From a virus, in IMG/VR virus record IMGVR_UViG_3300035698_013606, positions 1 to 33,473 of that record: DNA of 33,473 nucleotides. The stretch is one strand, 5' to 3'. How positions within the stretch are numbered: the first letter of the stretch is position 1; every line of letters starts with the position of its first letter. Below are positions 7,182 to 15,156 of this stretch, piece after piece. A program made the translations under genes and the position numbers. Under the pieces are notes generated by a model that was not told the DNA's origin, searched no databases, and saw only the letters and a program-made list of their open reading frames with translations.

Positions 7182-8785
7182 CTTAAACCTTGTCCTTGAA
7201 TAGATCCCATTAATGAATCAATTGAATATCCTGAAAAATCAACAAATGTAGTTTTCTTCTCTCTCTCTTTAATCAATTTTGCAACAACATCTTTTACAAT
7301 AGTAGGATCTACTTTTTCCAAACCAGTTGGAACTTCATAATTTTCAACCATAACATTCGTACTATCTTTTTTCTTGACTTTCTTTTTCTTATCATCTACT
7401 CCATCAACATTGTTGTCTATACCATCATTCATAGCATTCTTTCTATTAGCCTCTATTCTTGACATCTGATATTCTCTCAAAATACTCAAAGGCGAAAAAT
7501 TAAGAGGAACGAATGGTTCATTGCCCCAATCAACAGGCGGCATTTGTAACTTATCCCTAACCTGATTAATTGTAATAACTCCAGACCTCAAGAATATCTC
7601 CCAAATTTTAGCTTGTTTATCTTCATCATCTATATCCAAATTAGAAGATGTCAAATATATATTATCAAAATTCAGATTAGCATCTCCCCAAACAAGAACC
7701 GAATTCATCATATTACAAAATAACTTCACCAAAGGTATAATTGTATTTTTCTTATACTGTTCGGATTGTACCTCTGAATTCAATTTCCCCGTAGTATCAG
7801 TCAATATACCTAACACCATAGGCTGCATGCCATATACTGCCATTATCCTTGACAAAAGAAGTAACTGCCAATCACTAAATTCCATATCCTTATTGGATAC
7901 AGTCAACTCCTGTATTTTCACTTCACCTTTTTGTGTACCCATAAATAATGGCGAATGAGGTTTTCCTTTATGCTCACTCTGATACCATTTCTTAGCTCTT
8001 TCTAATGCCTGCTTGCCCGGCCCAAATCCAAGATTATTAAACAAGAATGCAATATTAGGTCTAGCATTATTCTCAAAAAATTTCAAATTATAATTCATGG
8101 CTTCTATATCGCCTAGAATAGACTCTGCAACTGACTCGATAGGAGAAAAGCCATTTGCATATCCTGCTCTCACATTCTTTATGAAATTTATAAATTCATA
8201 TTTATCCCAATACGATAAAATTTCATTATTCCTAATCTGTAAAAATGTCTTTTTCTCATTCAATACGCCATTCCTCTTAGCATTCACATATAACTCAGCC
8301 CCAGTTACTGATGCCCTCAATTCATATGCAATCTTTTTTTTGTTAATATAATTTCTTCCCTTACCTATTTGAATGCCACCTTCATCATAAATTAATACAT
8401 CCTTTATAACTTTCTTTTTAATTGAACTAAAACTCTCAAAATCACTATTTGGTATATAAAGCATATTAGACGCAGTTTCCATATTTCGTTTCACATCATC
8501 TGGGTAATCAGTTGATTTAGTATCTCTTTTGGTCGCAAGTGGTATAAAAAATGATTCAGTCTGAGCAAATCTCTCACTTGATAAATCAACAATAGCTCTT
8601 ATCCATGCATTTACTCTATATGCATCTGTCATAAATGATCTATCAACTCTATATTCTGATTGTGACTCAACTATAGAGTTACTCAAATCGCTACTACCCA
8701 TAAAATCACTTATCCTTAATCTACCACGCACACTCCTATCTTTACTTACGGTATTACCAGATAACATCTTAGATGTAGCGAACAT
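7154..8785 (-). CDS. Portal protein (HK97 type)
   Basis: A 543-residue protein resembling phage portals of the HK97/PF04860 group. Typical features are an early AYRVNAWIRAIVDLSSERFA helix, LSYWDKYEFINFIKNV followed by FSPIES, a central NNLGFGPGKQALERAKKWY segment, and FSDWQLLLLSRIMAVYGM followed by a loop that includes NSEVQSEQYKK. Residues about 460-490 are lysine-rich linker. The portal forms the dodecameric DNA entry ring at one capsid vertex and docks the terminase. It lies between the terminase and protease genes as expected. ATG at 8785; the gene starts only a few bases after the membrane-protein gene and overlaps the protease start if the TTG at 7181 is used. Confidence 0.9.
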   Translation of the reverse strand: MFATSKMLSGNTVSKDRSVRGRLRISDFMGSSDLSNSIVESQSEYRVDRSFMTDAYRVNAWIRAIVDLSSERFAQTESFFIPLATKRDTKSTDYPDDVKRNMETASNMLYIPNSDFESFSSIKKKVIKDVLIYDEGGIQIGKGRNYINKKKIAYELRASVTGAELYVNAKRNGVLNEKKTFLQIRNNEILSYWDKYEFINFIKNVRAGYANGFSPIESVAESILGDIEAMNYNLKFFENNARPNIAFLFNNLGFGPGKQALERAKKWYQSEHKGKPHSPLFMGTQKGEVKIQELTVSNKDMEFSDWQLLLLSRIMAVYGMQPMVLGILTDTTGKLNSEVQSEQYKKNTIIPLVKLFCNMMNSVLVWGDANLNFDNIYLTSSNLDIDDEDKQAKIWEIFLRSGVITINQVRDKLQMPPVDWGNEPFVPLNFSPLSILREYQMSRIEANRKNAMNDGIDNNVDGVDDKKKKVKKKDSTNVMVENYEVPTGLEKVDPTIVKDVVAKLIKEREKKTTFVDFSGYSIDSLMGSIQGQGLSWSNVLKSR

Positions 8786-8791
8786 AATAAA

Positions 8792-9325
8792 TTATCCTTC
8801 CTCATCAGATTCTGTTGATATTTCCTTACCTTTATGGATAATCCCTTGGAATGGAATATGATTTTGGGCTATCAAGCAAATTATCGCAACAGATATTGAA
8901 CAAACCATTTTAAATACCAATATCCATATATTATCCTCATCATTAGAAGCAATTGCAATATATATAATATACACTATGCTCACGATGGTAAAAAGGATTA
9001 AAGAGTCCACGAAAATTGTGTAACATAAATTTTCAAATGTTTGTATTATAGAAACGTAAGTTTCAGGATTAACTAAAGCACTGATAAATCTCCAGATAGC
9101 TGTGAAAAATTTTGATTGCTTATCTTTTTTCTTTTCCCTATCAAGATTTTTCTTTTCCCTATCAAGTTTTTTAGCTAATTCATTCTTTCTGCATTCTTTG
9201 TCTATTTTATTCTTAGCAATCATATCAATAATATTTTCTTCCTCAATAATCTTACCAGGAATACCATCATCTGTTTCAGAATCTAAAACATCATTCAACC
9301 CATCAACCAATACATCTTCTGACAT
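8792..9325 (-). CDS. Two-helix membrane protein between terminase and portal
   Basis: A 177-residue protein. The N-terminal half is acidic then lysine-rich and helical, and contains a tandem LDREKKN/LDREKKK repeat at about 54-67 that reflects an exact 20-base DNA repeat. Two hydrophobic helices follow (about 105-128 and 132-152), then a short polar tail. No family is recognised. A membrane protein in this slot, inside the terminase-portal gene pair, is uncommon in model phages; it might tether head assembly to the membrane (inference only). The ATG at 9325 lies 9 bases after the terminase stop and has a GGGGAAAAC-type ribosome site. Confidence 0.65.
   Translation of the reverse strand: MSEDVLVDGLNDVLDSETDDGIPGKIIEEENIIDMIAKNKIDKECRKNELAKKLDREKKNLDREKKKDKQSKFFTAIWRFISALVNPETYVSIIQTFENLCYTIFVDSLILFTIVSIVYIIYIAIASNDEDNIWILVFKMVCSISVAIICLIAQNHIPFQGIIHKGKEISTESDEEG
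9126..9166. repeat. Exact 20-base tandem repeat inside a gene
   Basis: Positions 9126-9145 and 9147-9166 carry the same 20 bases (T5-CTTTTCCCTATCAAG), giving a 21-base period, so seven codons are duplicated in the membrane-protein gene without a frameshift. This looks like a recent slippage or duplication event in the charged helix. Confidence 0.85.
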
Positions 9326-9334
9326 GTTTTCCCC

Positions 9335-11257
9335 TTATCCAAAAAATACATTTCCACCATCTGAAATTTCATTAGACAAATTAAATGTTACTCCGGCTGT
9401 GCAATCTACCACATCTTTACTCCCTTTTTCATTACCTTCTTCTTCAAATCTATCTGTTGATAATTCAGGATGATCAATCTTATTATTGACTTCAATCAAT
9501 TCTTTAGTTTCTCTTTTCCAAACAAAATGATCATATATTTTAAATAATCCCATATGTACAAAATCTTTTTGAGTATGATGCGGGGCTGGAGTTTTATCCA
9601 CTGACAATAATTCCGCCTCAATTCCTTTTCGATTAAATTCTTGTATAGTTTCAACGCTCTGCCATCCATCTATAGTAACTTTAAATAATTCAAATCCCCT
9701 CTTTTCTTGTAATCCAATAGCAAAATCTCGGATGTCTTTCAAATTTACCTCTTTATCTTGTCTCTTGCAAATTATTTGGACTACTAAATCCATCACAATC
9801 CCCATTCTTAGTTGTCCTTGCAATCCTGACAAATCCTGATTAAAATTCTGCCTGTAATATCCTATGATAAAATCATCCAAATATAATCTCATTTCTTGAG
9901 TGTGTCCTAAAGCAATTGCAGCGGCATCATGTCCTTTCCATACTTGACCTTTTGCCAAGTCAAGATGCATAGTGTAGAAAAAATCATTAGAACCTTTAAA
10001 CCAATCTTCCAACAAATTATCAATTCCTGCGTAAATATTGTTTACGATTATTTTTTCACCTTTAAATGGATTAATTGTATATTTTTTTTCTACATCAATT
10101 GCTTTATTAATAAAATAAATATTGCTATATAAACTATCAGTCTCTACCTTTGGATCTTTACACTCATACATCATAGCAGCTTTTTCAGGATCTCTAGCAT
10201 ATTGAGAAGCAAACTGCGATCTCAATCTTGACTCTGGAGTATCAGTTCTTACATCATAAACAGAATATACTCTGACAAATTTCTTCTTATCTTTTTTGTT
10301 TTTCTTAACCAATATTGACATAGGACAATTCTTGCCATACTTATATGACATAACCACTAATTTTCCATATCCATTTGTAGAAGTAGAACGTGCAGTTGCG
10401 GATAGTGAATCATACTGACCAACCATTCGCTCATCTGTACCAAAAACTTTTTCCAATCTCATAGCTCCTAATTCATCCATAAATGCTAAAAGAATGTTCA
10501 AACCTTCCGCAGTAAATCTTTCAGATGTTAGAGAATGACAAGTTATTCCCCTTCCAAATTCAATATTCTTTATCTTTATGTCGCCATCTTTGTCCCTTAA
10601 ATCGCTATACCGGAATGTAGATCTACCTACATCCCACCAAAAATTCTTAGATGCAAACCAATTCTTATTTGTATTTGGGTCTTTTGTTAATTTCATAAAA
10701 CTAGACAAATATTTAAAAAATACATTTTTCGCTTGTTCAGAAGTAGATGCTACATTTACAATATCTATACTACTTCCGACCCCCATCCCTATAAATTCTT
10801 GAGGAAAAAATAAACAACATAATTTGTAACATTGATACAATGCAGACTTTGCCAATGTAGAATCTTTACCAGATCTTTTCCCCCACATAGCATTTACTTC
10901 TTCATACTTCATATCTGTAAATTCAAATGGACTCTTGCCGCAAATAATATCTACAGTTTCTTGTTGTAAAGGAGTAAATGCTTCGCCTAACATTTTTTTA
11001 GAAAAATAGGAAGATGTTACAGGTTCGTGTCTCCATATATCGTTATACGGTCTAAAGCCAACAGGATACAGTTCATTTACTTCTTCTTTTGGTTCATCTT
11101 TATTTTTTTCCTCATCAGTCTTACATAAGTCCTCTAATCCATCCATAAACTCATTTACAAAAAAAGTACCCATATTATCTATGCCGGCATCTTTAGCATC
11201 TTTGATGCCTTTTATGGGCCGAAAGTTCCCAACTTGATCTTTTTTGTAAATAGCCAT
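9335..11257 (-). CDS. terL: Terminase large subunit (packaging ATPase/nuclease)
   Basis: A 640-residue protein. The ATPase half has a Walker A-like motif GKRSGKDS (126-133) and a Walker B motif LLAFMDE (256-262) with catalytic E262. The C-terminal nuclease half has the acidic positions of the RNase H-like fold: D433 in MHLDLAKG, D530 in VTIDGWQS, and D615/D618 in KDVVDCTAG. It cuts concatemeric DNA and pumps it into the prohead through the portal. The first 90 residues are a variable, charged extension. The ATG at 11257 shares a base with the upstream stop codon (TAATG), so it is probably translationally coupled. No small terminase subunit is recognisable by sequence; one of the two small upstream genes could fill that role. 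Confidence 0.92.
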   Translation of the reverse strand: MAIYKKDQVGNFRPIKGIKDAKDAGIDNMGTFFVNEFMDGLEDLCKTDEEKNKDEPKEEVNELYPVGFRPYNDIWRHEPVTSSYFSKKMLGEAFTPLQQETVDIICGKSPFEFTDMKYEEVNAMWGKRSGKDSTLAKSALYQCYKLCCLFFPQEFIGMGVGSSIDIVNVASTSEQAKNVFFKYLSSFMKLTKDPNTNKNWFASKNFWWDVGRSTFRYSDLRDKDGDIKIKNIEFGRGITCHSLTSERFTAEGLNILLAFMDELGAMRLEKVFGTDERMVGQYDSLSATARSTSTNGYGKLVVMSYKYGKNCPMSILVKKNKKDKKKFVRVYSVYDVRTDTPESRLRSQFASQYARDPEKAAMMYECKDPKVETDSLYSNIYFINKAIDVEKKYTINPFKGEKIIVNNIYAGIDNLLEDWFKGSNDFFYTMHLDLAKGQVWKGHDAAAIALGHTQEMRLYLDDFIIGYYRQNFNQDLSGLQGQLRMGIVMDLVVQIICKRQDKEVNLKDIRDFAIGLQEKRGFELFKVTIDGWQSVETIQEFNRKGIEAELLSVDKTPAPHHTQKDFVHMGLFKIYDHFVWKRETKELIEVNNKIDHPELSTDRFEEEGNEKGSKDVVDCTAGVTFNLSNEISDGGNVFFG

Positions 11258-11574
11258 TAAAAAATCTCAGGTGGACTAAAAAAATATGGAACCCCTTTTA
11301 AATCATATCTGCCATACTGCATTCCTGCGCACAATAATTCTCCATTAATGAATCTAGGCTTTATAATTTTGTAGCACAAAATCTCATTTTTTAATCTTAC
11401 TTTAAGCGTTAATGAATCTTGAAACTTAATGTGAGTCTTTTCCCCATCATTTCTCAAATATTCAAATTTATTATCTACTGCATTTAATGCTGCATGTATC
11501 TTTTCAGATGTCATATCCCAATTGACATATCCATCATAAATTTCTTGTGATAAAACATCTTTAATGAATTTCAT
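11257..11574 (-). CDS. Small protein upstream of terminase, unknown function
   Basis: A 105-residue protein with a mixed helix/strand pattern and no cysteine cluster, membrane segment or recognisable DNA-binding helix-turn-helix. The ATG at 11574 has CAGGA five to six bases upstream, and the gene overlaps both neighbours (14 bases upstream, one base downstream), so it is co-translated with terminase. By position it could be a small terminase subunit, but the sequence does not show the usual N-terminal helix-turn-helix, so I do not name it that. Confidence 0.55.
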   Translation of the reverse strand: MKFIKDVLSQEIYDGYVNWDMTSEKIHAALNAVDNKFEYLRNDGEKTHIKFQDSLTLKVRLKNEILCYKIIKPRFINGELLCAGMQYGRYDLKGVPYFFSPPEIF

Positions 11575-11872
11575 ATAATCCTGCCTTCAATTTCTTTTGA
11601 TAATTTTCAAATGAATCCAAATATACAATTTTCTCCGGTTCAATATGATCTATGCAATTTACGCAATATGATTTAAAAATTGATTCATTCTTAAATAAAA
11701 CCATTAAAGGCTTTTTAATTATCAAAATATTCTTTTGAGGATTTAAACATAAAATACATTTGCAATCCTCACAAACCAATGTAAACGAATCTTTTGCAGT
11801 TGCAACAATTTCAGTTTCAATTTCTTTTTTCTTTTCAAGTACGACATCTAATTTATTTGTTTTTGGAATCAT
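11561..11872 (-). CDS. Small Cys-rich zinc-ribbon-like protein
   Basis: A 103-residue protein with paired cysteines: CEDCKCILC (C34, C37, C39, C42) and CVNC (C70, C73), about 30 residues apart. This spacing fits a zinc ribbon. No family is recognised. It is the first gene of the leftward head operon, next to the divergent control region, a place where a small transcription or packaging factor would make sense (inference). The ATG at 11872 has no clear Shine-Dalgarno site. Confidence 0.55.
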   Translation of the reverse strand: MIPKTNKLDVVLEKKKEIETEIVATAKDSFTLVCEDCKCILCLNPQKNILIIKKPLMVLFKNESIFKSYCVNCIDHIEPEKIVYLDSFENYQKKLKAGLYEIH

Positions 11873-11924
11873 AAACAGGCTCTACTTGTTTGACATATCG
11901 CAATAGTTATACCCCGATAGGATT

Positions 11925-11957
11925 AGATCTTAGATCTTTTAAAGATCTTAGATCTTT
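11925..11957. repeat. AGATCT direct/inverted repeat cluster, operator-like
   Basis: AGATCTTAGATCTTT occurs twice exactly (11925-11939 and 11943-11957), so four AGATCT palindromes sit within 31 bases. The centre is a perfect inverted repeat AGATCTTT-T-AAAGATCT (11932-11948). The cluster lies about 55 bases before the first leftward start codon, a suitable place for a dimeric regulator to bind. AGATCT is also a BglII site and contains GATC, so a methylation-related role is conceivable. Confidence 0.6.
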
Positions 11958-12142
11958 AAGAAAGAGTATAATTCTTTTCTTTGCTTCTTTCTTTTCTTGT
12001 AAAACGGCATTTGAAGTATATTTTCAAAAAATGTTATATTCATAATTCAATGTCTTCTGTATAAAAACAAAATAACTCATAAAACCTTTCTTTTTAACTT
12101 CCCTTAATATAATATAATTCCATCCGCTAAAAAAGACTTTAG

Positions 12143-12171
12143 TTGATAGTTTCTTTTATTTGTTCTATTTT
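12143..12171 (+). promoter_or_regulatory. Possible sigma70-like promoter for the 5' nuclease gene
   Basis: TTGATA (12143-12148), a 17-base spacer and TATTTT (12166-12171) lie about 40 bases before the nuclease start codon. The match is moderate and such pairs arise by chance in AT-rich DNA. Confidence 0.3.
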
Positions 12172-12195
12172 ACTCTAGTATTCACTAAAAAAATT

Positions 12196-12206
12196 TATTA
12201 TATTTA
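12196..12206 (+). promoter_or_regulatory. Leader motif TATTATATTTA, copy 1
   Basis: The 11-mer ends four bases before the ATG of the 5' nuclease gene and is followed by GTCT. The same 11-mer recurs at 13164 and 20295, each time just upstream of a gene after a gap. If it acts as a -10-type element, this transcript would have almost no leader, which fits the lack of a Shine-Dalgarno site before this ATG. Confidence 0.5.
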
Positions 12207-12210
12207 GTCT

Positions 12211-13146
12211 ATGAGATTTAGAAATATTAAATACGATAATGTTACTATCCTATTTGATTTTAACAATCAAGTATGGAGATCATTTCACGCTACAGAGAAA
12301 CAACATCTAATTAATACAGATGGCATTAATGTTGGTTGCATTATTGGTTTATTTAAAATATTACAGTATTCCATGAATCATTCTAACAGTAATAAATTAA
12401 AATTAGTTATTTGTGAAGATAGAGTACCAAGAAGAAAAAGAGAATTGGTATTAAATAATAAAGATGCATTTGTCGAATATCCTAGTGACACCAATTACAA
12501 ATATAAAGGAAAACGACCAAAAAAAAATTATCTATACAACCCTATAGAAATTTGTAGACAATTTATAGATTGTATTCCGCACACTAAAATTTGGGCTGAA
12601 AATGAAGAAGCTGATGATGTTATAGCGGCATATGTTAAAAGTAATTATGGTGAAAAAGTATACATATATTCAACTGATAGAGATTTATGGCAATTATTAG
12701 GTAAAAATAAAAACATTAAAATATTCCTAGATGATGGTTCAGAGCCTAATGAAGAAAAGTTGGAGAAAAGATTTTGTGAGGGAACTACATTTGACAAAGT
12801 AATATTACATAAAGTTATTAAAGGAGATTCTGGAGATAATGTAAAATCAGTTCTAAGATTTCCATTCAAAAAACATATAGAAAGTTATCAAAGATGCAAT
12901 GGCACTATAGAACATTATATTAAATGTGTATCAGAAGATTATGGAGATGATAGTGAGGTATTCAAAAGGTTAATAAATAATGCTTTACTTATAAGACTTA
13001 ATTATTGGCTAGTTAAATTAAAGGATGATATCAAATATGATGAACAAATTATTACAAACTATAATTACAATACTTGGCTAAAGTTGTGTAATGTATTTCA
13101 AATTCCATCCATGATAAATTTTTTGCACAAGTGTATTTTTTACTAG
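12211..13146 (+). CDS. 5'-3' exonuclease / flap endonuclease (T5 D15/T4 RNase H type)
   Basis: A 311-residue PIN-domain 5' nuclease. Visible motifs in order: ILFDFNNQVWRSFHA (D16, first metal ligand), an arch region rich in Lys/Arg (about 72-106, with YKGKRPKK), EEADDVIAAYV (E132, E133, D135, D136), YSTDRDLWQLL (D156, D158) and the helix-3-turn-helix motif VIKGDSGDN (202-210; D206, D209). Such enzymes remove RNA primers and flaps or degrade DNA from 5' ends during phage replication. It has no polymerase domain and is the length of a free-standing phage nuclease. The start ATG at 12211 has no Shine-Dalgarno; the family normally begins 5-15 residues before the first Asp, so this start is reasonable. 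Confidence 0.92.
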   Translation: MRFRNIKYDNVTILFDFNNQVWRSFHATEKQHLINTDGINVGCIIGLFKILQYSMNHSNSNKLKLVICEDRVPRRKRELVLNNKDAFVEYPSDTNYKYKGKRPKKNYLYNPIEICRQFIDCIPHTKIWAENEEADDVIAAYVKSNYGEKVYIYSTDRDLWQLLGKNKNIKIFLDDGSEPNEEKLEKRFCEGTTFDKVILHKVIKGDSGDNVKSVLRFPFKKHIESYQRCNGTIEHYIKCVSEDYGDDSEVFKRLINNALLIRLNYWLVKLKDDIKYDEQIITNYNYNTWLKLCNVFQIPSMINFLHKCIFY

Positions 13147-13163
13147 GATACCAACTATTTTTA

Positions 13164-13174
13164 TATTATATTTA
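13164..13174 (+). promoter_or_regulatory. Leader motif TATTATATTTA, copy 2
   Basis: This exact copy of the 11-mer is followed by ATATCT and then AGGAGGG, an excellent ribosome site for the 13192 gene. It occupies the 45-base gap after the nuclease gene and could start transcription of the zinc-finger gene and the glycan island behind it. Confidence 0.5.
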
Positions 13175-13191
13175 ATATCTAGGAGGGACTA

Positions 13192-13515
13192 ATGTCAAAG
13201 AAAAGAAAAAAAAGAGTTGTGTTTTGGGAGAATGAGAAGGTAGTTCAGTACTTTAATGCACTTTGCGATAGAGCTACTAAACCATCTGTACATTGGCCCA
13301 AGTTTAGAGAATTAGACAAAAAGGGGATATTCTCTAAATATAAATCTGCACACTTGTCTCTAGTAAGACGGCAATTTCTATTGGGGAAGAATGGATTGTG
13401 TACGGAATGTGGACTTCGTGAGCCAAAGATTGGGCATAAAATTTGTGGCGACTGCATATCTAGGAGAAGAAAGTATTATACGAACAAAAAAAAATCATTA
13501 CAAAAAGAAAAATAA
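13192..13515 (+). CDS. Small basic zinc-finger protein
   Basis: A 107-residue, strongly basic protein. The C-terminal part carries CTEC (C70, C73) and CGDC (C85, C88), 11 residues apart, followed by a basic helix RRRKYY and a lysine-rich tail. This is a plausible four-cysteine zinc-binding, nucleic-acid-contacting module. The AGGAGGG site six bases before the ATG is one of the strongest ribosome sites in the window, so it is probably well expressed. It sits directly ahead of the glycan island and, with its own leader motif, could be a regulator of it (inference). No specific family is recognised. Confidence 0.65.
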   Translation: MSKKRKKRVVFWENEKVVQYFNALCDRATKPSVHWPKFRELDKKGIFSKYKSAHLSLVRRQFLLGKNGLCTECGLREPKIGHKICGDCISRRRKYYTNKKKSLQKEK

Positions 13516-13517
13516 TA

Positions 13518-14471
13518 ATGTTCATTCAGTTTAATTGTTTAAGAACTGGATTGGGTAATGGCGGCGGTAGCAATACTATTTTACGGTGTCAACAGACATT
13601 AAAAGAATTGGGACATAGATGTGAGATTGTTGCTACTTTAGATAGATTTACTTGGTTCAAACATGATACTCCAAAACAGCATTTATCCGCTGATGCTGAT
13701 TGGATAATTGCAACTGGAGTTCATTCTTTTGATAGTACATTACATTCAAGAACTAATCATAAAGCATGGTATATTCGCGGCCATGAAACTTGGATAAAAG
13801 GATTTGATGAAAATGTATTAGTAAAAATGTATAAAAATTCTCATGTCCATATGGTATCAAATTCTACTTGGATGAAAAAATTTATTGAAAATCAAGGTGG
13901 AACTTGTAATGTAATATTTCAAGGAATAGATTGCAAAAGTTGGATTAATAATACCATAAAAAGAGATGCACAAGATAAAGTTACTATAGGTTGTCTATAT
14001 GGGGCTAAAGCAAGTAAACATTGGGATCATTTTTTAACATTAAAATCACTATTGGGTGATAAATATAATTATATGGCATATGGATTGAAGGCCCCAAAAG
14101 AATATAAAGGAATCAATTTTTTTACTCAACCCGGTCATAATCTTTTGAATAATATATATTTGTCATGTCATATATGGTTCGCTCCAACATCTCAAGAAGG
14201 ATTACATAATGTTCCTATGGAAGCAGCTTTATGCGGCTGTAGGATAGTATGTTCAGATGATGAAAGAAATGGAATGGGAGATTATGCAAGTGAACATACG
14301 GCCTATATATATTCAGATAGCAGAGTAGCTGATGCTGCAGATATTATAAAGGATGTGAACTTTCAAGATAACAAAGTAGAAAATATGAAAAATAGAATAA
14401 TCAATCATATAGGCGATAGAAAACATAATATGAAAAAGATGATAAACTTACTACATGAATCATCCCATTAA
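13518..14471 (+). CDS. Glycosyltransferase, GT-B fold (GT4-like)
   Basis: A 317-residue retaining-type transferase. The N-terminal unit has NGGGSNTILRCQQTLKELGH (14-33), the glycine loop and first helix usual in GT4 enzymes. A WYIRGHETW segment (84-92) lies in the acceptor domain. The C-terminal donor domain has the E-x7-E motif (E227/E235 in SQEGLHNVPMEAALCG), followed by RIVCSDDERNG. It should transfer a sugar from a nucleotide donor to an unknown acceptor in the cytoplasm. It is the first gene of the glycan island, begins two bases after the zinc-finger gene, and overlaps the next gene by 17 bases. Confidence 0.88.
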   Translation: MFIQFNCLRTGLGNGGGSNTILRCQQTLKELGHRCEIVATLDRFTWFKHDTPKQHLSADADWIIATGVHSFDSTLHSRTNHKAWYIRGHETWIKGFDENVLVKMYKNSHVHMVSNSTWMKKFIENQGGTCNVIFQGIDCKSWINNTIKRDAQDKVTIGCLYGAKASKHWDHFLTLKSLLGDKYNYMAYGLKAPKEYKGINFFTQPGHNLLNNIYLSCHIWFAPTSQEGLHNVPMEAALCGCRIVCSDDERNGMGDYASEHTAYIYSDSRVADAADIIKDVNFQDNKVENMKNRIINHIGDRKHNMKKMINLLHESSH

Positions 14472-15156
14472 TATAGATATTACAATGACGGCAACGTTGA
14501 GACCCAAAGTTCTCAGAAAGACATTGAGAAGTTTTGAAAAATATGCATTTGGAGATACATCTAAATATAAATGTAGATTGGTAATAAATATAGATCCAAT
14601 TGGAGAGTTATTGGTTTCGCAATATAAGATAAAGAACATTGCCAAAAATCATTTTCCTAATGTATTATGTAATATTTCAGATACACCGTCATTTCCAAAG
14701 GCGTTAATATGGTGCTGGAGTCACATAAAATCTAATTATGTATTTCATCTTGAAGATGATTGGAGATTAAATAGATTCGTTCCAATTGATGCATTAATAT
14801 ATGCTTTAGAATCAAATAAAAAATTGGCATCAATTAGACTTAGTAAATCACATATTACAAAAGATATTGATAGGAAATTGACATTTAATCCTTCTATGTT
14901 TAAAAAGACTTTTCTTGTTAAATTTGCAAGATTATTAGATTCAAACAAAAATCCTGAAAAACAAGTTAATTCTAATTTTCCTAAATTGTATAATTTTTGT
15001 AACCAATGGGAATATGAAGTATTCGGAAAAGTTGGCGATAGAAGATTAGTTACAGATATTGGTAGAAAATGGATGCAAAGACAGAAGTTTATAAAATTAA
15101 ATGAAAATAATGGACAAAATTCATCTTCCTTTACTACGTGGGAGAAAAAATGTTAA
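14455..15156 (+). CDS. Glycosyltransferase, GT-A fold (paralogue of 18121-18825)
   Basis: A 233-residue GT2-like protein. It starts with a strand plus TATLRPKVLRKTLRSFEK, the usual nucleotide-binding start, and has a metal-binding motif in FHLEDDW (LEDD at 99-102). Residues 10-50 and the C-terminus (TDIGRKWM, then TTWEKK) match the protein at 18121-18825, so the two are paralogues. No ribosome site is obvious, and the ATG overlaps the preceding gene by 17 bases, suggesting coupled translation. The paralogue's N-terminus aligns near residue 7, which supports this start over the ATG at 14485. Donor and acceptor are unknown. Confidence 0.78.
   Translation: MNHPINIDITMTATLRPKVLRKTLRSFEKYAFGDTSKYKCRLVINIDPIGELLVSQYKIKNIAKNHFPNVLCNISDTPSFPKALIWCWSHIKSNYVFHLEDDWRLNRFVPIDALIYALESNKKLASIRLSKSHITKDIDRKLTFNPSMFKKTFLVKFARLLDSNKNPEKQVNSNFPKLYNFCNQWEYEVFGKVGDRRLVTDIGRKWMQRQKFIKLNENNGQNSSSFTTWEKKC

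Larger units (their letters stand above)
11873..12210. promoter_or_regulatory. Divergent intergenic control region
   Basis: A 338-base non-coding gap between the leftward head operon and the rightward block, very AT-rich. It contains four AGATCT hexamers near its left end, pyrimidine-rich TTCTTTTC-type runs at about 11972-11999, overlapping TATAAT sequences at 12108-12118, a sigma70-like pair at 12143-12171, and the leader motif TATTATATTTA at its right edge. No gene longer than a few codons with a ribosome site was seen. It should hold promoters for both directions. Confidence 0.7.
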
